This document shows, piece by piece, positions 26,418-33,802 of a stretch of DNA of 64,000 nucleotides. Source of the stretch: Streptomyces fuscichromogenes (lineage in GTDB: Bacteria > Actinomycetota > Actinomycetes > Streptomycetales > Streptomycetaceae). The position numbers and the translations under genes were made by a program. The notes beneath the pieces were generated by a model that was not told the origin of the DNA, ran no database searches, and saw only the letters and a list, made by a program, of their open reading frames with translations. How positions within the stretch are numbered: position 1 is the stretch's first letter; the number at the start of each line of letters is the position of its first letter. The stretch covers positions 248,001 to 312,000 of the forward strand of contig NZ_BMML01000010.1 in the NCBI RefSeq assembly GCF_014645815.1, written 5' to 3'.

Positions 26418-27473
26418 TCACGCGAGCCCGGCGCGCTCCAGGGCCTCGGCGCCGGCCCGCAGCGAGGCGAGCCGCTCGTCCAGGGCGAATCCGGCGGGCG
26501 CGAGGGAGAGCGTGGTGACCCCGGCGGCCGCGTAGGCCTTCATCCGGTCGGCGATCCGGTCCACGGAACCGAGCAGCGTGGTCTGGTCGATCAGCTCCTG
26601 CGGTACCGCGGCGGCGGCCCCGTTCTTGTCCCCGGACAGGTACTTGTCCTGGATCTCGGCGGCCTCCCGCTCGTACCCCATGCGCCGGGCGAGCTGGTTG
26701 TAGAAGTTCTGCCTGCGGCTGCCCATGCCGCCGACGTACAGCGCGGTGTACGGCCGGAAGGTGTCGGCGAGCGTGGCCACGTCCTTGTCCTCGCCGACGG
26801 CGAGCGGCAGCGTCGGGCAGATGTCGAACCCGTCGAGGGTCCGGCCGGCCTTCTCCCGGCCCGCGCGCAGGTAGCGGACCGCCGTCTCCTCCAGGTGCTC
26901 GGCGGAGGGGAAGATCAGCAGCGCGCCGTCGGCGATCTCGCCGGTCTGCTCCAGGTTCTTCGGGCCGATGGCGGCGATGTAGACCGGGATGTGCTCGCGC
27001 TCCGGGTGCACGGTCAGCTTGATCGGCTTGCCGGGGCCGCCCGGCAGCGGCAGCGTCCAGTGCTCGCCCTCGAACGACAGCCGTTCCCGGCTCATCGCCC
27101 GGCGGACGATCTCCACGTACTCGCGGGTGCGGGAGAGCGGCTTGTCGAACTTGACGCCGTACCAGCCCTCGGAGACCTGCGGTCCGGAGACGCCGAGGCC
27201 GAGCCGGAACCGGCCGCCGGAGAGGGAGTCGAGGGTCGCGGCGGTCATCGCGGTCATGGCCGGCTGCCGGGCCGGGATCTGGAAGATGGCCGAGCCGACG
27301 TCGATGCGCTCGGTCTGGGCGGCGACCCAGCTGAGCACGGTGGCGGCGTCGGAGCCGTAGGCCTCGGCGGCCCAGCACACGGCGTACCCGAGCCGCTCGG
27401 CCTCCTGGGCCACGGCCAGATTGTCCCCGTCCATCCCGGCGCCCCAGTAGCCGAGGTTGATCCCGAGCTGCAT
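26418..27473 (-). CDS. LLM-class (luciferase-like) F420-dependent oxidoreductase
   Basis: A 351-residue luciferase-like monooxygenase fold enzyme. It begins MQLGINLGYWGAG and carries VGSAIFQIPARQPAMTAMTA and GGRFRLGLGVSGPQVSEGWYG, which match F420-dependent oxidoreductases of actinobacteria. Such enzymes use reduced F420 to reduce, or FMN to oxygenate, diverse substrates; the true substrate is unknown. The ATG at 27473 has AAGGGG seven bases upstream. Single-gene unit on the minus strand with its own terminator; 258 bases separate it from the divergent aldo/keto reductase gene. Confidence 0.85.
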   Translation of the reverse strand: MQLGINLGYWGAGMDGDNLAVAQEAERLGYAVCWAAEAYGSDAATVLSWVAAQTERIDVGSAIFQIPARQPAMTAMTAATLDSLSGGRFRLGLGVSGPQVSEGWYGVKFDKPLSRTREYVEIVRRAMSRERLSFEGEHWTLPLPGGPGKPIKLTVHPEREHIPVYIAAIGPKNLEQTGEIADGALLIFPSAEHLEETAVRYLRAGREKAGRTLDGFDICPTLPLAVGEDKDVATLADTFRPYTALYVGGMGSRRQNFYNQLARRMGYEREAAEIQDKYLSGDKNGAAAAVPQELIDQTTLLGSVDRIADRMKAYAAAGVTTLSLAPAGFALDERLASLRAGAEALERAGLA

Positions 27474-27554
27474 GGCCGTTCCCCTTACCGATCAGTAACG
27501 TCGCTGTTGCGAGAGACCTTAGCGCGGAGGTTTTCCGGACGGGGGATCGGTGCC

Positions 27555-27630
27555 CGTTCGGCTGCGGGCGGGTGGGGGCTGGTCGCGCCCGCGCGGCGGA
27601 GCCGCACATCGATACAGCCCCGCGCCCCTT
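27555..27630 (-). repeat. Streptomyces dispersed palindromic element, copy C (long variant)
   Basis: On the minus strand this begins AAGGGGCGCGGGGCTGTAT, runs through a CGGCTCCGCCGCGCGGGCGC hairpin and ends GCGACCAGCCCCCACC with CGCCCGCAGCCGAACG. Both ends match copies at 50801 and 58451, but the middle holds an extra self-complementary insert. It lies in the gap between divergent genes. Confidence 0.7.
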
Positions 27631-27718
27631 GGTCGGTCCGGTCCCGCCCCCTGCATCGTCCCGCTCTCCTGGGGAAATCGGTTATCCACAGGCAACCCAA
27701 CGCACCAGCTCTGGCCAG

Positions 27719-27731
27719 TAATCTCGCGGGC
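27719..27731 (+). promoter_or_regulatory. Leaderless promoter of aldo/keto reductase gene
   Basis: TAATCT (27719-27724) lies exactly 7 bases before the ATG at 27732. No ribosome binding site lies in between. Confidence 0.5.
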
Positions 27732-28715
27732 ATGGAGCAGAGGCATCTCGGCCGCACCGGCCTGCGCGTGTCCCGGATCGGGCTCGGCACCCTCACCTGG
27801 GGCCGGGACGTCGACGAGCACGACGCCGCGGACATGCTGAAGGCGTTCTGGGAGGCCGGCGGAACCCTCGTCGACACCGCGGACGTGTACGGCGACGGGG
27901 AGGCCGAGTACCTGCTCGGGCTGCTCATAGAGGGTCTGGTGCCGCGCCGGGACCTGATCATCTCGACGAAGGCGGGCAGCGTCCCCGACCCCGACCGGCG
28001 TTTCAACGGCTCGCGCGGCCACCTGCTCGCCGCGCTGGACGCCTCTCTCGCCCGCCTCGGCACCGACTACGTCGACGTCTGGCACGTGCACGCCTACGAC
28101 CCGGACACCCCGCTGGAGGAGACCCTCCAGGCCCTCGACCTGGCGGTCGGCAGCGGCCGCGCCCGGTACGCCGGGATCTCCAACTTCTGCGGCTGGCAGC
28201 TGGCGAAGGCGGCGACCTGGCAGCTCGCGGCGCCGGGCACCCGCACCCGGCTGGCCAGCACGCAGCTGGAGTACTCGCTGCTCCAGCGGGGCGTCGAGCG
28301 CGAGGTGCTGCCCGCCGCCCTCGACCTGGGCATCGGCCTGCTGCCGTCGTCCCCGCTGGGCCGGGGCGTGCTGACCGCGAAGTACCGCCACTCGACTCCC
28401 CCGGACTCGCGCGCCGCCTCCGAGCATCTGGCGCTGTTCGTCGAGCCGTACCTCGACGACACCGCGACCCGGATCGTGGACGCGGTGCAGACGGCGGCGG
28501 ACGGACTCGCGGTCACCCCGCTCCAGGTGGCGCTGGCGTGGGTGCGGGACCGGCCGGGCGTGGTCGCGCCGATCGTCGGCGCGCGCAACGCGCAGCAGCT
28601 CGCGGGGGCATTGTCAGTGGAGGCGCTTACTCTTCCTGACGAGATCTGCCGGGCGCTCGACGACGTGTCGGCGCCCGTGCACCGCTATCCCGATCACGAC
28701 TGGAGCACGCTGTGA
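27732..28715 (+). CDS. Aldo/keto reductase
   Basis: A 327-residue NADPH-dependent aldo/keto reductase. The catalytic tetrad is complete: D48 and Y53 (VDTADVYGDG), K80 (ISTKAG) and H120 (YVDVWHVHAYD). The NADP-binding end motif is IVGARNAQQLAGAL. It probably reduces carbonyls in detoxification or secondary metabolism. Start codon chosen because MEQRHLGRTGLRVSRIGLGT is the family's usual start, and TAATCT lies 7 bases upstream. The stop overlaps the GTG of the next gene by four bases, so the two are co-expressed although functionally they look unrelated. Confidence 0.9.
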   Translation: MEQRHLGRTGLRVSRIGLGTLTWGRDVDEHDAADMLKAFWEAGGTLVDTADVYGDGEAEYLLGLLIEGLVPRRDLIISTKAGSVPDPDRRFNGSRGHLLAALDASLARLGTDYVDVWHVHAYDPDTPLEETLQALDLAVGSGRARYAGISNFCGWQLAKAATWQLAAPGTRTRLASTQLEYSLLQRGVEREVLPAALDLGIGLLPSSPLGRGVLTAKYRHSTPPDSRAASEHLALFVEPYLDDTATRIVDAVQTAADGLAVTPLQVALAWVRDRPGVVAPIVGARNAQQLAGALSVEALTLPDEICRALDDVSAPVHRYPDHDWSTL

Positions 28716-31099
28716 GCACGGAGCCGGGGCTGGGCGCCAAGCCCGAGGCCGACAAGGAGACGACGGCCGGGGGGACGGCGGAGGCCGCAGCCCCCACCAC
28801 CGACAGGGCCACAGCGAGCGACATGACGACCACCGGGACCGACGGCTCCCCCTCGGGAACGGCCGAGGCCGGCGGAGCGGACGGCGGCGGGGCTTCCCTC
28901 GGAGTGGCCGACGGCGCAGGGGCCGGTGAGGCCGGGACCCGCGGCGCGGACGGTGACGGCGGCCCGGCCGGGGGCGACGGGGGCCTCTCCGAGGCGGCAG
29001 AGGACGGCGAGGCCGACGGGACCGGGACCGGTGGCCCCGCCTCCGGGTCGGCCGAGGGCGGCGGGGGCTCCCCCGGAGGAGCCGACGCCGACGACGCGGG
29101 GGGCGGTGCGGCCGATGGCGGGGGTGCGGCCCAGCTGTCCGAGGCCGCGGCCGAGTTGGCCGCTCAGCGGTTGGAGCGGGAGCGGATCGCGCAGCGGAAG
29201 GCCGAGCGGAAGGGGCCCATCGAGAGCGGGGCCAAGCTCAGCGGGACGGCGGCGGATCTGCTCGCGGCGATCCGGGCGGTGGAAGGCGGGGAGAAGCCGG
29301 CGGCCACCGTGTTCGCGGAGCCCGAGGCCGCTCCGCGCCGGGCCCCCGCGCCCGAGCCGGCCCGGCAGCCGCAGCCGGCGGCCGCCGCCACGCCCGGCAC
29401 GAAGGCGGTCGCGGCGGTGCGCGGGGTGCTCACCGCCGGCGGTGCGCCCGAGTCGCTCGCACCCCAGGTCGCCGCCGCCCTCGGCGACGGCGCGGACGCG
29501 GTGTTGCGGGAGGACCCCTGGCAGCTGCTCCGGGTCACCGGCGTACGGCCGGACCAGGCCGACGGGTTCGCTCGGGCGCTGCTCGGCACGGAGTGCGGTC
29601 CGGACGACGAGCGGCGCGGCCGGGCCGTGACCGGCTGGCTCCTCGAACAGGCCGCCGTGGCCGGGCACACCGCACTGGAGATGCCCGCGCTCACCACCGC
29701 GCTGGCCCAGCGGGCGGTGCCCGACCCGGAGGCGGCCGTGCAGAGCGCGGTCGCGGAGGGGGACGCGCTGGTCTTCCAGGACCTGCTGGATCCGAGCGCC
29801 CCGGAGCCCGAGGAGGACGAGCCGGAGCGGCCGGTCCGGGTCCTGGTCGGCCTGGAGCGGTACGCGCTGGCCGAGGAGAGCCTCGCCGACGGGCTGGCCC
29901 GGCTGGTCAACTCCCTGGCCAAGGACGCCCCGGAGCCCTGGGAGGCGGTCGCGGCAGCGGCCTCCAAGAGCGCGGCCGAGCTGGCGCGGGCGGTCACCGG
30001 ACACGGCCTGGTGCTGCACACGGGCGGCGAGGCGGCCCGCGCCGAGCCCGCGGCCCTGCTGGCCGCCGCCCGCGCGGCCGGACTGCGCGCCTTCGCGGCC
30101 ACGCACACCCCCGACGGCAGCGGGCGCCTCCCGGGCGGCGAGGGAGCCGTCGGCACCGTCTCCGACCTGCTCGCCGGCGCCGCGGGCCCCGGCCGGGACG
30201 CGGACGGCGCCCTGGACCTCGACCTGCTGATCGTGCTGGACGCGCCCCAGTTGGACGTGGAGGGCGCGGCGATGCTCGTGGAGGCGCTGCCCGACGGCGC
30301 CCGGCTGGTGCTGAGCGGGGATCCGGCGGTGCTGTGGTCCGCGGGTCCCGGGCGGGTCTTCGCCGACCTGCTGGCGGCCCGCGTGTGCCCGCAGATCGCC
30401 TCGCGCACGCCCGACCCCGGCCCGCTCGGCGAGCTGGTCTCCGGGATCGGGGTCGGCGAGCTCACCCAGGTCGGGGCGCCCGGCAAGGAGGTCGTGATCG
30501 TGCCGGTGCGGGACGCGGGCGAGGCGGTGCACCGGACGGTGCAGCTGGTCGCCGACTCCGTCCCGCGCGCGATCGGCGTCCCCGCCGAGCAGACCGTGGT
30601 GATCACCCCGGGCCACGGTGGAGCGGCCGGCACCCGCGCCCTCAACGCCGCCCTCAAGGAACGGCTCAATCCGGGTCCCGGCCGCTTCGGCGGCTTCGAC
30701 CCGGGTGACCGGATCGTCCACTCCCCCGCGCCGGGCCGTACGGCCTGGGGCCAGGTGGTGAAGGCCGACGCCGAGGGGCTGCACCTGTCGTGTGCGGACG
30801 CGCCCGTGGTCGTACCGAAGGAGCAGGTGGAGCACTCCGTCCGCCACGGCTGGGCCCTGACCGCCCACCAGGCGGCGGGCAACCGCTGGCCGGCAGCGGT
30901 CGTGGTGCTGCCCGGAGACGCGGTCCAGTCCCTGACCCGCCCCTGGGTGTACACGGCGTTCAGCAGGGCGGAGCGCCACCTGTCGGTGGTCCACGGCGTG
31001 GAGCAGGCTCTGCCGAAGGCGGTGGCCGAGTCCCTGCCCAAGCCGCGGACGACCCGCCTGCCGCTGCTGTTGAGGACGCAGGTCCCCACCGCGAACTGA
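28712..31099 (+). CDS. Degenerate RecD2-like protein with helix-hairpin-helix region
   Basis: A 795-residue protein. Residues 1-145 are disordered Gly/Ala/Asp-rich sequence, then a charged helix (LAAQRLERERIAQRKAERKG). Residues ~225-295 resemble the helix-hairpin-helix part of RecD2 (DPWQLLRVTGVRPDQADGFA). A RecA-like pair follows, but where RecD2 has a Walker A (GGPGTGKTT) this protein has HTGGEAARAEPA (about 436-447), and the Walker B aspartate-glutamate is replaced by IVLDAPQ (507-513). Later helicase motifs remain recognisable: LVLSGDPAVLWSAGPGRVF (532-550), ALTAHQAAGNRWP (715-727) and WVYTAFSRAERH (745-756). It is therefore probably an ATPase-dead DNA-binding relative. It overlaps the aldo/keto reductase gene by GTGA. 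Confidence 0.75.
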   Translation: MSTEPGLGAKPEADKETTAGGTAEAAAPTTDRATASDMTTTGTDGSPSGTAEAGGADGGGASLGVADGAGAGEAGTRGADGDGGPAGGDGGLSEAAEDGEADGTGTGGPASGSAEGGGGSPGGADADDAGGGAADGGGAAQLSEAAAELAAQRLERERIAQRKAERKGPIESGAKLSGTAADLLAAIRAVEGGEKPAATVFAEPEAAPRRAPAPEPARQPQPAAAATPGTKAVAAVRGVLTAGGAPESLAPQVAAALGDGADAVLREDPWQLLRVTGVRPDQADGFARALLGTECGPDDERRGRAVTGWLLEQAAVAGHTALEMPALTTALAQRAVPDPEAAVQSAVAEGDALVFQDLLDPSAPEPEEDEPERPVRVLVGLERYALAEESLADGLARLVNSLAKDAPEPWEAVAAAASKSAAELARAVTGHGLVLHTGGEAARAEPAALLAAARAAGLRAFAATHTPDGSGRLPGGEGAVGTVSDLLAGAAGPGRDADGALDLDLLIVLDAPQLDVEGAAMLVEALPDGARLVLSGDPAVLWSAGPGRVFADLLAARVCPQIASRTPDPGPLGELVSGIGVGELTQVGAPGKEVVIVPVRDAGEAVHRTVQLVADSVPRAIGVPAEQTVVITPGHGGAAGTRALNAALKERLNPGPGRFGGFDPGDRIVHSPAPGRTAWGQVVKADAEGLHLSCADAPVVVPKEQVEHSVRHGWALTAHQAAGNRWPAAVVVLPGDAVQSLTRPWVYTAFSRAERHLSVVHGVEQALPKAVAESLPKPRTTRLPLLLRTQVPTAN

Positions 31100-31139
31100 C
31101 CGGCGCCGCCGGCCCGACGGCGCTCAGCCGCAACGGCGT

Positions 31140-31188
31140 CGGCCGGCGGTGCCCGTCCGGTCTCGACCCCGGAAGGCACCGCCGGCCG
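31140..31188. terminator. Bidirectional terminator
   Basis: GGCCGGCGGTGCC and GGCACCGCCGGCC form a perfect 13-bp stem, extended by one outer C-G pair, with a 21-base loop between two convergent genes. Confidence 0.75.
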
Positions 31189-31210
31189 GCGCCTCAGCGC
31201 TCGGCGCCCG

Positions 31211-31921
31211 TCAGCGCTCGGCGTCCAACGGCTCCAGGTCCTCGTCCTCGTCCAGGTCGAGGTCGTCCAGCTCGTCGGTCTCCGCGGCCTCCTCGCCGTC
31301 CTCCGCGTCCTCGTCGTCGAAGACCGCGCTGACGTCGAAGCGGCACACCACCCGCTGCGGATCGACCCCCTCGAAGGGCAGCTCCAGCCACTCCCCGGGC
31401 TCGGCGGGCTCGTCCGCGGCGGTCACCCACAGCGTGGAGTCGCCCTCCTCCAGGCCGAACTCCTTGTGCCGGGAGGCGATCTCGTCCGGCTCGAACTCGC
31501 CGAACAGGACGCCCAGCGCCCCGTGGATGGTGCCGGCGGCGTCCTCGTCCGCGCCGGGACCGTCGTCGTACTCCGCCGCCTCGACCCGCTGGGCCTGCGC
31601 CAGCAGCCGCTGTGGTTCCGCCACGGCGTAGTCGCGACGGATCAGCACACTGATCGCGTTCGGTTCCTCGGGGCCCGCGTACGGGGGCAGCGAGTCGTCC
31701 GTACCGGGGATCTCGAAGGGGGTGACTTCGTCGTAGCGGTCGTAGAGAAGCTCGTCGTAGACCTCGGCGGCCGCGGCCAGCTGGTTGAACGCCTCATAGA
31801 CAGCGGGGTCGTCCTCCCCCGACCTGCGTTCGACCGCGGCCAGATGGCGGTCGAGCGCGGTCTTGACCGCCTCGGCGGCGGCGCGTACCTCGGCAGCGGT
31901 GGGCTGCGCAGCATCAGACAT
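31211..31921 (-). CDS. Conserved hypothetical acidic protein
   Basis: A 236-residue protein that I do not recognise beyond being a conserved Streptomyces neighbour of the chaplin region. The N-terminus is helical (AAEVRAAAEAVKTALDRHLAAV), the middle has a compact globular part with FGEFEPDEIASRHKEFG and STLWVTAADEP, and the last ~35 residues are almost all Asp/Glu (EDGEEAAETDELDDLDLDED). No signal peptide or membrane segment. The ATG at 31921 has TAGCGT 7 bases upstream and no ribosome site, which suggests a leaderless transcript. It diverges from the small DUF5703-type gene with only 47 bases between start codons. Confidence 0.75.
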   Translation of the reverse strand: MSDAAQPTAAEVRAAAEAVKTALDRHLAAVERRSGEDDPAVYEAFNQLAAAAEVYDELLYDRYDEVTPFEIPGTDDSLPPYAGPEEPNAISVLIRRDYAVAEPQRLLAQAQRVEAAEYDDGPGADEDAAGTIHGALGVLFGEFEPDEIASRHKEFGLEEGDSTLWVTAADEPAEPGEWLELPFEGVDPQRVVCRFDVSAVFDDEDAEDGEEAAETDELDDLDLDEDEDLEPLDAER

Positions 31922-31968
31922 AGTGCAGACGCTATCCGTACCGGGCACCAGCCCGCACAATAGATGCG
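31922..31968. promoter_or_regulatory. 47-bp divergent leaderless promoters
   Basis: On the minus strand TAGCGT (31929-31934) lies 7 bases before the ATG at 31921. On the plus strand CACAAT (31956-31961) lies 7 bases before the ATG at 31969. The whole gap is 47 bases, so the two -35 regions must lie across each other and one regulator could switch both genes. Confidence 0.45.
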
Positions 31969-32157
31969 ATGCCGGAATACGAATTTGTCGACGTGTACGT
32001 ACCTCGCGGGGTCTCCCGCAAGGAGGCGACACGTCTACTGACGGACCATGCCGAGTACGGACACTGGGAGTTGGACCGACTGAGCCTCATGCGCGACGGC
32101 AGCCGCAGGGTGCGGTTGCGCCGGCGGATCATCCGCCAGGTGCGTGCCACATGGTGA
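31969..32157 (+). CDS. DUF5703 family small protein
   Basis: A 62-residue basic protein, MPEYEFVDVYVPRGVSRKEA followed by a short helical region and a very basic end (SRRVRLRRRIIRQVRATW). I believe it belongs to DUF5703, a small family confined to actinobacteria with no known function. It could bind nucleic acid or an acidic partner such as the divergently encoded Asp/Glu-rich protein, but that is speculation. Two hairpins between it and chpC end its transcript. Confidence 0.7.
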   Translation: MPEYEFVDVYVPRGVSRKEATRLLTDHAEYGHWELDRLSLMRDGSRRVRLRRRIIRQVRATW

Positions 32158-32177
32158 GACTGGCCAGCTGACGGAAG

Positions 32178-32229
32178 GGGCCCCGCGTCGACGGGGCCCG
32201 TCCCGTTCCACGCACCGCCGCCGGTGCGT
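32178..32229. terminator. Two hairpins between convergent small gene and chpC
   Basis: GGGCCCCG-CGTCGA-CGGGGCCC (32178-32199) and ACGCACCG-N4-CGGTGCGT (32210-32229) are adjacent stem-loops that can stop transcription from both directions. Confidence 0.7.
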
Positions 32230-32242
32230 CACCGTCCGTGCG

Positions 32243-33277
32243 CTAGGCCGCGGCGCGTGCCTTGCGGTACAGCACCGCGCCCGCGAGCAGCGCGCCGGCG
32301 CCGGCCGGGAGCATGAGCCCCAGCGGCAGGTCACTGCCGGTGTGCGCGAGCTGCGCGGCCGTGACGGGCTGACCGACCGAGGCGCTGCCCCCCGGCCCGG
32401 TGAGGGGGGAACCGTGCGTGCCGGTCGGGACGGTCCCGTTCCCGGAGTGAGCGGGGGGCGTGCCGGGGTGCCCGCCCGGATTACCAGGCGTTCCCGGGTT
32501 CCCGGGCGTTCCGGGATTCCCCGGTGTCCCGGGGTTTCCGGGCGTCCCGGGGTGACCGGGCGTCCCGGGCGGCGTGCTCCCGTGCCCGCCCTGCCCAGGA
32601 GGCGTCCCGTGCCCACCGTGCCCGGGAGGCGTCCCGTGACCCCCATGGCCGCCGTGACCTCCATGTCCCCCGTGCCCGCCGTGTCCGGGCGGCTGCGTGG
32701 GGTGGCCCCCGCCGGGGTGGCCGGGGTGGCCGGGGTGACCCGGGTAACCAGGATGACCCGGGTGTCCGATGTGTCCGGAACTCCCGTCGTTGGCGCACTC
32801 GTTGCCGAGGGCGGAGTTACCGACGCCGATGACGTTGACGCTGTTGCCGCACACGTTGACCGGGACGTCGATCGGCGCCTGCACGGTGTTGCCCGAACCG
32901 ACACCGGGCGAGCCGCCGGTGTGCCCCCCGGCGTGCGAACCGCCGTGGCCGTCATGGCCGCCGTAGCCGCTGTGGCCGCCGTAGCCGCTGTGGCCGCCCG
33001 GGTGGCCGTAGCCCGTCGAAGCACCGCCACCGCCGCCGCGGTTGGCGCATTTGTTGCCCATCGCCGGATTGAGAGCGCCGACGACGTTCACGGTGTTGCC
33101 GCAGACGTTCACCGGCGCATGCACCGGCGCCTGCACCGTGTTGCCGGACAGTACGCCCGGTGAGTCGGCGGCCGAGCCGACGGCCCCCGAGTCGGCGTGG
33201 GCATAACCGCCCGCCGCGGCGATCACGCCGGTCGCCGCGGCCACTGTCATAAGGCCCTTGCGGGTACCCTGTCGCAT
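32243..33277 (-). CDS. chpC: Long chaplin with two chaplin domains and sorting signal
   Basis: A 344-residue secreted surface protein. After a signal peptide (to about residue 28) come two chaplin domains, each with the characteristic Cys pair (C59/C77 and C143/C161) and the GNTVQAPxxxPVNVCGN pattern. A Gly/His-rich, then collagen-like (TPGNPG) stretch spans about 165-275. The C-terminus has the sortase motif LAHTG (310-314), a membrane helix and a basic tail, so it is anchored to the cell wall by a class E sortase. Chaplins make the hydrophobic coat of aerial hyphae. The order and position next to chpH match chpC of S. coelicolor, but the linker here seems unusually long. Confidence 0.93.
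   Translation of the reverse strand: MRQGTRKGLMTVAAATGVIAAAGGYAHADSGAVGSAADSPGVLSGNTVQAPVHAPVNVCGNTVNVVGALNPAMGNKCANRGGGGGASTGYGHPGGHSGYGGHSGYGGHDGHGGSHAGGHTGGSPGVGSGNTVQAPIDVPVNVCGNSVNVIGVGNSALGNECANDGSSGHIGHPGHPGYPGHPGHPGHPGGGHPTQPPGHGGHGGHGGHGGHGGHGTPPGHGGHGTPPGQGGHGSTPPGTPGHPGTPGNPGTPGNPGTPGNPGTPGNPGGHPGTPPAHSGNGTVPTGTHGSPLTGPGGSASVGQPVTAAQLAHTGSDLPLGLMLPAGAGALLAGAVLYRKARAAA
32455..32790 (-). repeat. Low-complexity coding repeats in chpC linker
   Basis: Units of 9-18 bases encode GTPGNP and HGGHGG-type repeats. On the protein they give about ten collagen-like Gly-x-y triplets and a run of Gly-Gly-His. Such arrays vary by slippage. Confidence 0.75.
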
Positions 33278-33357
33278 TTCTGAATTCCCCCCTGCCTCGG
33301 ATCCTGACCCTGCATTCCTCGCGGACGTTCATTCGGAAAAGGCCCGCGGAAAAACCG

Positions 33358-33396
33358 GTCGGCCCCGGAGCACATGGCGCGCGCCCCGGGGCCGAC
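33358..33396 (-). terminator. Terminator after chpH
   Basis: GTCGGCCCCGG and CCGGGGCCGAC form a perfect 11-bp stem around a 17-base loop, 27 bases past the chpH stop. It separates the chpH and chpC transcripts. Confidence 0.75.
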
Positions 33397-33423
33397 GGAA
33401 AGACGCCCCTCAGGGAGTCGGCG

Positions 33424-33657
33424 TCACTTGTTGATGCAGGTGTTGCCGAAGGCGGGGTTCAGCAGCCCGATCACGGAGATCGTGTTGCCGCAGACGTTCA
33501 CCGGGACGTGCACGGGAACCTGGATCACGTTGCCGGAGATGACACCCGGGGAACCCACGGCAGCACCCTGGGCACCCGAGTCGGCGACGGCGAGGCCCGC
33601 ACCCGCGAGAACCAGACCACCGGTGGCGGCAGCGGCAGCGACGACCTTCTTGAGCAT
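33424..33657 (-). CDS. chpH: Short chaplin ChpH
   Basis: A 77-residue secreted chaplin: signal peptide (about 1-26, ending GLAVA), then one chaplin domain with C56 and C74 (VPVNVCGNTISVIG ... GNTCINK). Short chaplins lack a sortase signal and assemble into amyloid-like fibres on aerial hyphae and spores. ChpH and ChpE are the most important short chaplins in S. coelicolor. The ATG at 33657 has a very strong AGGAGG upstream, fitting heavy expression; a longer in-frame start has no ribosome site. Length and neighbour (chpC) match chpH. Confidence 0.95.
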   Translation of the reverse strand: MLKKVVAAAAATGGLVLAGAGLAVADSGAQGAAVGSPGVISGNVIQVPVHVPVNVCGNTISVIGLLNPAFGNTCINK

Positions 33658-33738
33658 TATTCCTCCTAGTTGGCAATGCGACCCCAATCAGCGGATCGCA
33701 CTCCTTGTAACGAGGAGGGAGTAATGGAGCTACGAGCT

Positions 33739-33768
33739 TATCGTCGCATTCACTCTTTTCAGTTGACG
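33739..33768 (-). promoter_or_regulatory. Possible BldN-type promoter of chpH
   Basis: On the minus strand CGTCAAC (33762-33768) is followed, after 15 bases, by CGACGA (33741-33746). These partly resemble the CGTAAC / CGTTGA pattern known for sigma-BldN, which controls chaplin genes. The match is imperfect and the predicted leader is about 80 bases. Confidence 0.25.
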
Positions 33769-33802
33769 TCGCACAATCGGTCGAATAGCTGAAGCCACCG
33801 CT

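Noticed and set aside
32455..32790. CRISPR-like repeat array
   Set aside because: The repeats are short, in frame, and encode Gly-Pro/Gly-His triplets of chpC. There are no spacers.
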